The position numbers and the translations under genes are program-made. A stretch of DNA of 7,230 nucleotides from a candidate division Hyd24-12 bacterium UBA5074 (GTDB lineage: Bacteria; Fermentibacterota; Fermentibacteria; Fermentibacterales; Fermentibacteraceae), in the NCBI GenBank assembly GCA_002414865.1, contig DIAQ01000067.1, positions 967 through 8,196 on the forward strand, read 5' to 3'. Of the stretch, positions 1 through 6,833 are shown one piece after another; position 1 is the stretch's first letter; the number at the start of each line of letters is the position of its first letter. The notes beneath the pieces are model-generated. The model did no database searches. It was not told where the DNA came from and worked only from the letters and a program-made list of their open reading frames with translations.

Positions 1-321
1 TGCGCTATCGACGTCTCCGACGGACTCGTCTCCGAGGCCGCGCATCTCGCCGAGTGCAGCCGCGTCGACGTGGACATACTGCTCGACGAGGTCCCCTTCT
101 TCGAGTCGGTGGCCGGAAGGCCCCTGGAGGCGGCCTGTGCGGGGGAGGACTTCGTCCTGCTCTTCGGCGCCGGCGGGGGCGGGGACTTCGCCGACATCGG
201 CTGCACGCGCGTGGGCCTGGCCTCCGAGGGGCCGGGCGGACTGCGCCTGATCTCCGGGGGAAGGGTCGTGAGCCCCTCCTCCTGCGGGTACGAACACTTC
301 GGAAGAGGAGCGGCATTCTGA
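1..321 (+). CDS. thiL: Thiamine-monophosphate kinase, C-terminal part (5' end outside window)
   Basis: Reading frame 1 is open from the first base to a TGA and gives 106 residues with no start in the window, so this is the 3' end of a longer gene. Visible ThiL hallmarks are AIDVSDGL at residues 2-9 (the Asp-rich metal/nucleotide segment), GEDFVLLF at 48-55 (family form GGEDYELLF) and a terminal GYEHF at 96-100 (family form GYDHF). ThiL uses ATP to phosphorylate thiamine monophosphate to thiamine diphosphate, the last step of cofactor synthesis in the cytoplasm. The part between GEDFVLLF and GYEHF is shorter than in the E. coli protein, so a surface helix seems reduced to a Gly-rich turn. The stop codon overlaps the ATG of the next gene, which suggests translational coupling. 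The family call is firm; whether the whole enzyme is normal cannot be judged from this fragment. Confidence 0.9.
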   Translation, partial: CAIDVSDGLVSEAAHLAECSRVDVDILLDEVPFFESVAGRPLEAACAGEDFVLLFGAGGGGDFADIGCTRVGLASEGPGGLRLISGGRVVSPSSCGYEHFGRGAAF

Positions 322-1331
322 TGGAGAGGATCGTGGAGATACTGCAGGGGCTGGTTGCGATACCCTCCCCCTCCGGGATGACCTCCGAGGCCGTCGAGCA
401 CCTGCGGGCCATCGCGTCGGACGCCGGGATCCCCGTGCGCGTGACCAACAAGGGCGGGCTGCTGGCCGGTGACCTCGAGTCCCCCGGGCTTGTGGTGGCC
501 GGCCATGTCGACACGCTCGGAGCCATCGTCTCGGGTGTCCAGGGAGGCGGCACGCTGGCCTTCTCGAAGATCGGGGGGCTGGTGCTCCCGTCCTTCGAGG
601 CCGAGTACCTGACGGTGTTCGCGAGGGATGGCAGGCGCTGGAGAGGCACCCTCCTGCTGGACAATCCCGCAGCGCATGTGAACAGGGAGGCGGGCACGAC
701 CGAGCGCAGGCAGGAGAACATGCACATCCGCCTGGACGCCGAGGTCACGAACGCCGACGAGGTGAAGGCGCTGGGGGTGGGAGTGGGCGACTTCATAGCG
801 TTCGACCCCCGGTTCGAGCGGACGGACACGGGCTTCCTGAAGTCCCGCTTCCTCGACGACAAGGCGGGCTGCTCCGCGATGATGGACGCCCTCCTGGAGC
901 TGGGGGCGGAGGGCTGCGCCGGCAGCGGCGTCTGCTTCTTCTTCACGAACTTCGAGGAGGTCGGGCACGGGGCCTCCTCGGGAGTGCCTCAGTCCTGCGA
1001 CAGGATGCTGGTGGCCGACATGGGCGTGGTGGGCGACAAGGTGTCGGGCGTGGAGACCGCGGTTTCCATCTGCGTGAAGGACTCGAACGGGCCGTACGAT
1101 GCCGGCATGCGGAACCGGCTCGCCGACCTGGCCGCAGTGCAGGGCATCCCCTGCAGACTCGACGTATTCCCGTTCTATGGCTCCGACGGTCAGACGGCCC
1201 TCGCCGCGGGTCACGACATCCGCGTGGCGCTCATCGGGCCGGGAGTCTCGGCGTCGCACGGGATGGAGCGCACGCACGAGAAGGGTCTCTCGGCCACGCG
1301 CGACCTGATCCTGGCGTATGTGCGTGGATGA
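321..1331 (+). CDS. M42-family metallo-aminopeptidase (FrvX/glutamyl aminopeptidase-like)
   Basis: A 336-residue cytosolic protein of normal M42 length. The ligands of the di-metal site are all visible: GHVDTLG (His62, Asp64), FLDDKAG (Asp179/Asp180), EEVGHGAS with the catalytic-base and ligand Glu pair (Glu212, Glu213), VADMG (Asp233) and SHGMERTHEKG (His313). M42 enzymes form large hollow oligomers that remove N-terminal residues from short peptides; the substrate preference here is unknown. I recall HVDTLG, KSR-LDDKA and EEVGHGAS together from an M42 branch common in Firmicutes, whereas many M42 members read HxDEIG. The frame is open upstream to base 54, but the ATG at 321 is chosen because the protein then begins with the usual family N-terminus (helix, then IPSPSG at residues 14-19). 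It also overlaps the thiL stop as TGATG and has AGAGGAG 10 bases upstream. It precedes tldD and tldE, which supports a role in peptide turnover. Confidence 0.9.
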   Translation: MERIVEILQGLVAIPSPSGMTSEAVEHLRAIASDAGIPVRVTNKGGLLAGDLESPGLVVAGHVDTLGAIVSGVQGGGTLAFSKIGGLVLPSFEAEYLTVFARDGRRWRGTLLLDNPAAHVNREAGTTERRQENMHIRLDAEVTNADEVKALGVGVGDFIAFDPRFERTDTGFLKSRFLDDKAGCSAMMDALLELGAEGCAGSGVCFFFTNFEEVGHGASSGVPQSCDRMLVADMGVVGDKVSGVETAVSICVKDSNGPYDAGMRNRLADLAAVQGIPCRLDVFPFYGSDGQTALAAGHDIRVALIGPGVSASHGMERTHEKGLSATRDLILAYVRG

Positions 1332-1361
1332 CGGAAGATGATGCGCCGGAATGCCTCCGTC

Positions 1362-1393
1362 CCCCGCGAGGGCGGGGCTGCCGGCATCCCGGC
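1362..1393 (+). repeat. Two tandem GC hairpins in the M42-tldD gap
   Basis: The 85 bases between the M42 stop and the tldD start hold two back-to-back perfect inverted repeats. The first is CCCCGC / GCGGGG (1362-1367 with 1372-1377, loop GAGG) and the second is GCCGG / CCGGC (1380-1384 with 1389-1393, loop CATC). No T tract follows, so this is not a standard intrinsic terminator, and the same-strand genes and the ribosome binding site just downstream argue for read-through. It could be an mRNA stability or processing element, a partial attenuator, or a copy of a dispersed REP-like palindrome. The hairpins are directly seen; their function is inferred. Confidence 0.5.
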
Positions 1394-1404
1394 GCCCTCT
1401 CCTG

Positions 1405-1419
1405 AAGGAGGATGAGTTG
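1405..1419 (+). promoter_or_regulatory. Ribosome binding site that fixes a TTG start for tldD
   Basis: AAGGAGG at 1405-1411 is followed by a 5-base spacer and TTG at 1417-1419. This is the strongest Shine-Dalgarno match at any start in the window. An ATG at 1412 is out of frame and only 1 base from the SD. The in-frame ATG at 1351 has no SD and would read through both hairpins into a low-complexity peptide. TTG is therefore the preferred initiator. Confidence 0.75.
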
Positions 1420-2757
1420 GACCTGGACTTCCCTAAGGGGGTCTTCTGCGACGTCAGGATCGAGGACGTCGCGAGCACCTACATCAAGATCATGCAGGGC
1501 ACGCTCGACGACTACCTGGCGAGGGAGTACGCCGCCGCATTCGTCAGGGTGTACGACGGCGCCAGGTGGTTCTACGGCTCGACGAGCGACATCGGCGCCA
1601 TCCAGAGGCAGATCGACCTGCTGGCCTCGATGGCGAAGCGCAACCCGGCCATCGACGACGATCCCGTGGTCGCCAGGCTCCAGATGAATCGGGGGGAGCA
1701 TCACCGATTCGCCGGCAGGGATTTCGCCTCGATCGACAGGAGGCGGAAGCTGGCCCTCCTCGAGACCTGCTTCGAGCCGGCGGCGGCGCATCCCAGGGTG
1801 ACCTCCTGGTCGGCCTCCTACACAGACTCCAGGAAGCGCAAGCGGATCGTCTCGAGCAAGGGCGCGGACGTCTCCTTCGACTGCCAGACGGCCGGGCTCT
1901 CCGTGGGTTTCCAGATGGCTTCGGGGGACCGGCGCTTCGCCGAGAGCGCCTGGTCGTCGGCGGACGACTTCGACTGCCTCGAGAGCCTCGGGCCCCTGCT
2001 CGAGGAGAAGCTCGCGATGTCCGAGGACTGCCTGATGCATGCCGAGCCGATCCTCCCCGGCACCTATCCGGTCATCCTCTCCCCGATGGCCGCCGGGATC
2101 TTCGCCCACGAGAGCTTCGGCCACAAGAGCGAGGCCGACTTCATGGTCGGGGACGAGACGATGATGCGGGAATGGGCGATGGGGACCGAGGTGGGCTCGG
2201 ATATCCTGAGCATCGTGGACGACGGGGGCGAGCCGGGCACTGGCTTCACCCCGTTCGACGACGAGGGGACCGGGGCCTGCAAGACATGGCTGGTGAGGAA
2301 TGGAGTTCTGTCGGGCCGCCTCCACTCCGCCTCCACGGCCGCGGCGCTCGCCGAGGAGCCGACAGGGAATGCGAGGAGCGTCAATTTCGAGTTCCAGCCC
2401 ATCCCGAGGATGACCACCACCTACATCCTCCCGGGAGTCTCCACCTTCGACGAGCTCGTGTCCGGCATCGACGAGGGTCTCCTCGTGGAGACCATCAAGC
2501 ACGGCTCCGGTCTGTCGACCTTCACCCTCGCACCGAACACGGCGCACCGGATAAGGGGAGGCAGGATCGCGGAGCCCGTCAACGCCTCGGTGATAAGCGG
2601 CAGCGTCATGGAGACCCTGGGTCTCATCGACGGCCTCTCCGACAGGCTCGAGCTCCTGTCCATGCCCGGCGGCGGGTGCGGCAAGAACGAGCAGTTCCCC
2701 CTTCCAGTGGGCTTCGGCGGTCCCTGGGTCCGCGTCAGCCGCATGAATGTGAGGTGA
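1417..2757 (+). CDS. tldD: TldD-like zinc metalloprotease, catalytic subunit
   Basis: A 446-residue member of the TldD/PmbA family, somewhat shorter than E. coli TldD. HESFGH at 231-236 is the HExxxH motif: two zinc-binding histidines and the catalytic Glu. Downstream come FDDEGTG (about 280-286) and, near the C-terminus, GGGCGKNEQFP with Cys421 at the position of the third metal ligand, then the family ending VGFGGPWVRV. TldD pairs with TldE in a barrel with an internal active site that cuts unfolded peptides. In E. coli it matures microcin B17 and degrades the CcdA antitoxin. The N-terminal conserved strand starts only about 8 residues after the TTG, so the usual leading helix is short or absent; TldE is likewise short. 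The gene runs into tldE 5 bases later, and the tldE ribosome binding site lies in its last codons. The natural substrate is not evident from the sequence. Confidence 0.92.
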   Translation: MDLDFPKGVFCDVRIEDVASTYIKIMQGTLDDYLAREYAAAFVRVYDGARWFYGSTSDIGAIQRQIDLLASMAKRNPAIDDDPVVARLQMNRGEHHRFAGRDFASIDRRRKLALLETCFEPAAAHPRVTSWSASYTDSRKRKRIVSSKGADVSFDCQTAGLSVGFQMASGDRRFAESAWSSADDFDCLESLGPLLEEKLAMSEDCLMHAEPILPGTYPVILSPMAAGIFAHESFGHKSEADFMVGDETMMREWAMGTEVGSDILSIVDDGGEPGTGFTPFDDEGTGACKTWLVRNGVLSGRLHSASTAAALAEEPTGNARSVNFEFQPIPRMTTTYILPGVSTFDELVSGIDEGLLVETIKHGSGLSTFTLAPNTAHRIRGGRIAEPVNASVISGSVMETLGLIDGLSDRLELLSMPGGGCGKNEQFPLPVGFGGPWVRVSRMNVR

Positions 2758-2762
2758 CGGAG

Positions 2763-3998
2763 ATGAAGGAGACCTTGGGCATCCGCCACCGGCAGATGTC
2801 GGTCAGCATCTCGCAGAGCAGGGTGGAGTCCGTCCGCTCCAAGGACGTGACGAGGACCGGGCTGAGGATGTACAGGGACGGCCGCATCGGGATCGCGGGG
2901 GCGATCGGCGGCTTCGACGCGGCAAAGCTTGAGGAAAGGGCGGTCGCCTCGCTGTCTCCGGGGGTCGAATACCCCTGGGAGCCCGTCAGGGACCTGGTCA
3001 TGCGCCGCGACTACCCGGCCGCGACGATCCCCGAGGCGTCCTTCGCCGAAGAGGCGGAGGCGATCCTGTCCGAGCTCCGCTCCGCGCAGCCCGGGCTGAC
3101 CTTCTCGGACAACTTCCAGCAGGACAACGTCGATCAGACGCTGGAGAACGAAGCCGGGACCAGGCTTTCGTGCTCCACCTCGTCCGTCTCCATCCTGCTC
3201 GGTTTCAAGGAGAAGGACTCGAAGAACATCATGGACGGAGCAGTCGAGGTCGCTCAGACCAGGAGATACGACAGGAAGAAGGCGCTGACCGAGATCCTCG
3301 GGTTCTGCGAAGCCTACTGGAGGAGGATGGACCTGCCCGCCGCCGGGAGACTGCCGGTCATATACCCGAGGTTCGGCTCCGGGCTGCTGTTCGGCAGGCT
3401 TCCGTCGGAGCTGGGCGGGCGGGCCTACGGGACGGGAGCGTCCCTCCTCGCCGGGAAGATCGGGCGGAAGGTCTTCGGCGAACGTTTCAGCCTCGCCCAG
3501 TGCAACGATCCCGGGATCACGGATGACTGCTTCTTCGACAGGGAGGGAGTCGTCAACGAAGGGTTCAGGTATCCCCTGGTGGAGGACGGGGTGCTGCGAG
3601 CGGTCTTCACCGACAGGCGGACCGCCTCCAGGTACGGCCTCGCGCATACCGGGAGCGCGGTCGGAGGCTTCGACTCGGTGCCGTCCATCGGATGCGTGGG
3701 GCTGGAGGTGTCGGGCTCGGGCAGGACCCTCGCCGAGCTCCTCGGAGGGGTGCCGGGGATCTTCGTGGCCATGGCCGCAGGCGGGGACTACACGCCCGAC
3801 GGGCGTTTCGCGACACCTGTGCAGCTCGCCATGCTGCACGACGGCAGACACTTCGTCGGCAGGCTCCCGGAGGTTCAGATCTCCTCGCACCTGTTCTCGA
3901 TGTTCGGGGACGACTTCGTCGGCCTGTCCTCGGACTCCATCTCCGAACTGTGCGACGACCGGTGCCTGGTCGCGATGATGGAGGTCGGGAAGCTGTAG
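2763..3998 (+). CDS. tldE: TldE/PmbA-like non-catalytic partner of TldD
   Basis: A 411-residue TldD/PmbA-family protein, shorter than E. coli PmbA (about 450). The central region, RFGSGLLFGRLPSELGG at 203-219, occupies the place of the zinc motif but has no HExxxH, as expected for the TldE subunit. Family features that remain are the internal DREGVVNEG (259-267, matching the FDSEGV segment), the EDGVLRAVFTDRRTASRYGL stretch (274-293) and the GDYTPDG loop (341-347). It should form the heterodimer with TldD, closing the chamber and helping to bind substrate. The ATG at 2763 is chosen for its SD GAGGTGA (2751-2757), which overlaps the tldD stop and has a 5-base spacer. A GTG at 2754 that overlaps the tldD stop is in frame and would add three residues. 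The same frame is open far upstream inside tldD, but that stretch is an Arg-rich shadow translation. Confidence 0.9.
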   Translation: MKETLGIRHRQMSVSISQSRVESVRSKDVTRTGLRMYRDGRIGIAGAIGGFDAAKLEERAVASLSPGVEYPWEPVRDLVMRRDYPAATIPEASFAEEAEAILSELRSAQPGLTFSDNFQQDNVDQTLENEAGTRLSCSTSSVSILLGFKEKDSKNIMDGAVEVAQTRRYDRKKALTEILGFCEAYWRRMDLPAAGRLPVIYPRFGSGLLFGRLPSELGGRAYGTGASLLAGKIGRKVFGERFSLAQCNDPGITDDCFFDREGVVNEGFRYPLVEDGVLRAVFTDRRTASRYGLAHTGSAVGGFDSVPSIGCVGLEVSGSGRTLAELLGGVPGIFVAMAAGGDYTPDGRFATPVQLAMLHDGRHFVGRLPEVQISSHLFSMFGDDFVGLSSDSISELCDDRCLVAMMEVGKL

Positions 3999-4007
3999 CG
4001 GGAGGGT

Positions 4008-4025
4008 GCGGGAACCCCGTCCCGC
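4008..4025. terminator. Candidate bidirectional terminator between convergent operons
   Basis: GCGGGA at 4008-4013 and TCCCGC at 4020-4025 form a perfect 6-base-pair stem with the loop ACCCCG. It fills most of the 31-base gap between the tldE stop and the permease stop, where transcripts from both strands must end. No T run follows on either strand, so efficient intrinsic termination is doubtful. The placement is the main support. Confidence 0.45.
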
Positions 4026-4029
4026 GGGT

Positions 4030-5319
4030 CTACCGCCTCAGCAGCTCCGCCACCGGAGTCCGCAGGAGCTTCCTGAAGAACGAGTAGGCTATCGCCGTGG
4101 ACACGGCCAGCACCGCCGCGAGCCCCAGCAGCATCCATCCCACGGGGAACACGGCGAGCGTGTCTATCGCGGCGCGCAGAGCCGTGCTGAGCGAGAGCAG
4201 GGCCTCGCTCGCGCCGTATGCCAGCAGGCAGCCCAGCGCGCCTCCCAGCAGCAGGGAGGCAGCCGACATCAGCAGTATCTGGAAGGAGAAGACGAGGGCC
4301 AGCCTCTCCTCAGGGGTGCCCAGCGCAACGAGCACTCCTATGGCGTACTTCCTGTTGCGCAGGTCCGCGATGAGGGTGTGGATGGCGCTGGAGACGGCCG
4401 AGACGAGGATCGCGAGGGCCAGCGCGGAAAGAGCCGCCGTGACGACGCCCACCAGCACTTCCGCCCTCTGGGCGATGCCCCTCCTCGTCTCCGCCCTCAG
4501 CCCCATGTGCTCGACGTGCCTCACGATGTCAGGCACGTCCTCCGCCTTCCCGGCCGTGACGACGAGGGCGCTGTAGGCCCGCGGGCGGTCGGGCCGCCAG
4601 ATCGAGTTCACCTGGTCCACGAACTCGATCGGGACAGCCAGCGCGAACAGCGAGAGGTTCCTGGAGGTGGCCACTATCCTCGCCCTGACGGTCTCCGGCC
4701 TGTGCGGGAAGCTGGCTATCGAGCTGCGGCCCACCGTCACCTCGCAGTCCAGCCCCACCACGCCTTCGGGCGTCAGGCCCAGGAGGCTGTTGGCCTCTGC
4801 GAACCCCGCGTTGTACAGCACCAGGAGGTTCTCGCTCAGGACTATGGGGAGGCGCTTCGACGCGCTGTCCTCGAATGCGTAGGACCAGTCGACGTTCCTG
4901 AGGACCGAATCTCCGAGGAAGGAGCCGGTGACTCCTTCCAGCGTGATGTCCGTGTAGTAGGGCTGGCCCCCGAGCAGGCCCTCGAGGTACGCCGGCACAT
5001 GCGCGTAGACCTGCGGGTCGATCGAAGCCACCTGCGGGAGCTCCTCGATGGCCGCCTCGAGCGAGTCGGTGATCTCGAGACCCCCCAGCTCGGTCTGGAA
5101 GAACCCGGCCTGCATGCCGGGCGGCGATACGCGCACCTGCTCCGCCGGCAGGTCGTTCGAGAGGAAGCGCTGCAGAGTCCTGTCCACCCCCAGCCCTATC
5201 GCGACGAAGAAGACGAGGAACAGCGAGGCGGCCAGGAGCATCAGCTGGCTGAAGACGTAATCCCTCCAGTGTCCCCTGTTCCAGAGGTGGAGGGCCCTTC
5301 CGGCCTCATGAAGTCGCAT
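4030..5319 (-). CDS. ABC transporter permease, MacB/FtsX (LolC/E-like) type
   Basis: A 429-residue inner-membrane protein with the four-helix MacB/FtsX layout. Helix 1 is near residues 22-44, a large extracytoplasmic domain spans about 45-287, and helices follow near 288-312, 341-369 and 391-413. The loop RNRKYAIGVLVALGTPEERL (321-340) matches the cytoplasmic coupling region of the family (reIGilkAlG), and the C-terminus TPVAELLRR is typical. Such permeases act as mechanotransmission machines, extracting or moving lipoproteins, peptides or drugs from the outer leaflet or periplasm rather than passing them through a channel. The frame is open to 5412, but the ATG at 5319 is preferred: GGGAGGG precedes it by 8 bases, and the extra 31 residues would overlap the ATPase in a Cys/Pro-rich peptide. 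It overlaps the ATPase gene by 14 bases, indicating coupled translation. Only one permease is present, so a homodimer is likely. The substrate is unknown. Confidence 0.88.
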   Translation of the reverse strand: MRLHEAGRALHLWNRGHWRDYVFSQLMLLAASLFLVFFVAIGLGVDRTLQRFLSNDLPAEQVRVSPPGMQAGFFQTELGGLEITDSLEAAIEELPQVASIDPQVYAHVPAYLEGLLGGQPYYTDITLEGVTGSFLGDSVLRNVDWSYAFEDSASKRLPIVLSENLLVLYNAGFAEANSLLGLTPEGVVGLDCEVTVGRSSIASFPHRPETVRARIVATSRNLSLFALAVPIEFVDQVNSIWRPDRPRAYSALVVTAGKAEDVPDIVRHVEHMGLRAETRRGIAQRAEVLVGVVTAALSALALAILVSAVSSAIHTLIADLRNRKYAIGVLVALGTPEERLALVFSFQILLMSAASLLLGGALGCLLAYGASEALLSLSTALRAAIDTLAVFPVGWMLLGLAAVLAVSTAIAYSFFRKLLRTPVAELLRR

Positions 5320-5971
5320 GCAGCCTGCCCTCCCTGAGTTCGAGCACCCTGTCGGCCCTGGACAGCACTCCGGTGGAGTGCACGACCGACACCAGAGTGA
5401 AGCCCTGCGCATGCCTCAGCTCGTCGAGCAGGTCGAACAGCACGCCCTCGCTCTGATCGTCCAGGCTGGCGCTCGGCTCGTCCGCGAGAAGCACGCGGGG
5501 CTTGTTGACGAGACCCCTGGCAAGCGCCACGCGCTGGCGCTCGCCCCTCGAGAGGACGGCGGTGGGCGTGTCATCGATCCTCACCCCGAGGTGGTCGAGG
5601 ACCTCCCTGGCCTGCTTCGCGGCCTGCTCCTCGCCCGCCCCCGAGAAAACCGCCGGGAGCACTGCGTTCTCCAGGGCGGTCAGGTCCGGCAGGAGGTGGA
5701 AGTCCTGGAAGACGTAGCCGAGATAGCCCCTCCGGAGGGCGGCCAGCTGACCCCTGGATGCGAGCCTCACATCCTGACCCCCCACGAGCAGATCGCCACC
5801 GTACTGGAGGTCATGGGTCCCGAGTATCGCCAGCAGAGTGCTCTTACCGGCGCCGCTCCGGCCGATTATCGCGACGAATTCCCCGGAGGAGAGGTCGAGG
5901 TCGAGGCCGTCCAGGACCTGCCTTCCCTCGAAGACCCTTCGTATCCCTGAAGCCTTGATGACGGGGTCCAT
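5306..5971 (-). CDS. ABC transporter ATPase, LolD/MacB-like
   Basis: A 221-residue nucleotide-binding subunit with all core motifs. Walker A is GRSGAGKST (37-45), the Q-loop Gln is in VFQDF (Gln89), the signature is LSRGERQR (140-147), Walker B is VLLADE (160-165), the D-loop is SASLDD (167-172) and the switch His is in SVVHS (His198). Length and the ERQRVALARG block place it in the MacB/LolD group of small ATPases that drive FtsX-like permeases at the cytoplasmic face of the membrane. The signature has Arg where Gly is usual (LSGGE to LSRGE). The ATG at 5971 has GGAGGT 9 bases upstream and begins 3 bases after the stop of the lipoprotein gene. Its 3' end overlaps the permease gene, so the two are almost certainly one transporter. 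Export or extraction is more likely than import, since no solute-binding protein or import-type permease is present. Confidence 0.93.
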   Translation of the reverse strand: MDPVIKASGIRRVFEGRQVLDGLDLDLSSGEFVAIIGRSGAGKSTLLAILGTHDLQYGGDLLVGGQDVRLASRGQLAALRRGYLGYVFQDFHLLPDLTALENAVLPAVFSGAGEEQAAKQAREVLDHLGVRIDDTPTAVLSRGERQRVALARGLVNKPRVLLADEPSASLDDQSEGVLFDLLDELRHAQGFTLVSVVHSTGVLSRADRVLELREGRLHATS

Positions 5972-5974
5972 GGA

Positions 5975-6799
5975 TCAGAGACCTCCCATCCCGGACGCCA
6001 CCAGTATCAGGGACAGGAGCTCGCCGGGCGTGATGCCCGAGTCCTCGAACTCGACCCTGAGGCGGGAAACCCTTCCTGCGTCCCGGACGAGCCGGGCCTC
6101 CACCGTGACGAAGCCGGAGAAGCTCATGTCCACGCGTGCTGCCGCGGGCTGCACCATCGACATGGCCTGCTCGAGATCGCCCCACCAGCTCACCCAGGCC
6201 CCCCCGGGGGCGAACCGGAGGAGCTGCACGAGCGACGAGGGGACGAAGATGGAGAGATCGGCGCCGTTCGCGTCCGAGATCAGGGCCAGAGAGGAGTCGC
6301 CGGCCAGCGAGGCCGCGCTCTCCATCTCCAGCCAGAGGGGCACGAGGCTGGTGGGGGCTCCGCCGATGTAAAGGAGGGTATAGCCGTCCCTGGAGGCCAC
6401 GGAGCCCAGGATGTCGCCCCTGGGGGAGACCAGGTCCGTGCGCCTGTCGGCGCTGTCCGGGACGAACTCCAGGTATGAACCGGAGATCGCGATCATCGAT
6501 TCCGGGGACACGGACGCCGAGAGCAGCATGAGCTGAGGCTCGAGGCTCGTGAGATCGAGGGACACGATGCTCATGCCCAGGGGTCCGCGGGCCGAGAGGT
6601 CCTGTATGAGCCTCGAGTCCACGGGCAGCCGCCCCTCCGGGAGGAAGGACCAGGCCTGCTGCGGGAGGGGTCTTTCCAGGTGCAGGTGCAGCAGGACCGA
6701 GGAGGGGACCATCCCGAGTTCGTCCGCAAGCGTGCGACCGCCGCATGATGATGCGCAGAGCACGATTGCGGCTGCCGCGGCGATTCTCTTCGTTGACAT
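5975..6799 (-). CDS. Predicted lipoprotein of unknown family, first gene of the ABC operon
   Basis: I do not recognise the family. The 274-residue product starts with MSTKR, a hydrophobic stretch (residues 6-15) and a lipobox-like ASSC (16-19), so Cys19 is the probable acylation site. Residue +2 is Gly, not Asp, which by the E. coli rule would send it to the outer membrane. The mature part has alternating hydrophobic stretches suggesting beta-rich repeats with short helices, for example LGMSIVSLDL (74-83), ALISDANGADLSIFVP (172-187) and FVTVEARLVRDAGRVSRLRV (230-249), and ends in a mildly hydrophobic tail. The ATG at 6799 is chosen over earlier in-frame ATGs at 6820 and 6865 because it gives a compact signal peptide and has GCGGAGG 4 bases upstream. 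It lies 3 bases before the ATPase gene, so it is probably a partner or substrate of that transporter. The lipoprotein call is fair; the role is unknown. Confidence 0.75.
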   Translation of the reverse strand: MSTKRIAAAAAIVLCASSCGGRTLADELGMVPSSVLLHLHLERPLPQQAWSFLPEGRLPVDSRLIQDLSARGPLGMSIVSLDLTSLEPQLMLLSASVSPESMIAISGSYLEFVPDSADRRTDLVSPRGDILGSVASRDGYTLLYIGGAPTSLVPLWLEMESAASLAGDSSLALISDANGADLSIFVPSSLVQLLRFAPGGAWVSWWGDLEQAMSMVQPAAARVDMSFSGFVTVEARLVRDAGRVSRLRVEFEDSGITPGELLSLILVASGMGGL

Positions 6800-6833
6800 G
6801 AGGCCTCCGCTCGTCATAGCATTTCGCACCCGA

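Noticed and set aside
54..320. Upstream extension of the M42 frame to 54
   Set aside because: It overlaps thiL and encodes an Arg/Gly-rich peptide. The family N-terminus begins at the ATG at 321.
1332..1416. Possible RiPP precursor peptide gene next to tldD
   Set aside because: No short ORF with its own ribosome binding site and a leader-like peptide fits in this gap or in the other gaps, so a RiPP cluster is not supported here.
1566..2762. Upstream extension of the tldE frame to 1566
   Set aside because: This part lies inside tldD in another frame and translates to an Arg/Gly-rich low-complexity peptide. The TldE fold begins after the SD-supported ATG at 2763.
1231..3890. Two long minus-strand open frames (1231-2547 and 2421-3890) antisense to M42, tldD and tldE
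   Set aside because: Their translations are rich in Arg, Gly, Pro and His with no recognisable domain, and they overlie genes with clear catalytic motifs. Long antisense frames are expected in GC-rich DNA with biased third positions.
4006..5337. Long plus-strand open frame opposite the ABC permease
   Set aside because: The product is a Gln/Arg/Glu-rich low-complexity shadow. The minus strand encodes a well-formed membrane protein.
5844..6746. Alternative minus-strand frame overlapping the lipoprotein and ATPase genes
   Set aside because: It is rich in Arg, Pro and Gly, has no signal peptide or domain, and competes with the lipoprotein frame, which has a good start and signal sequence.
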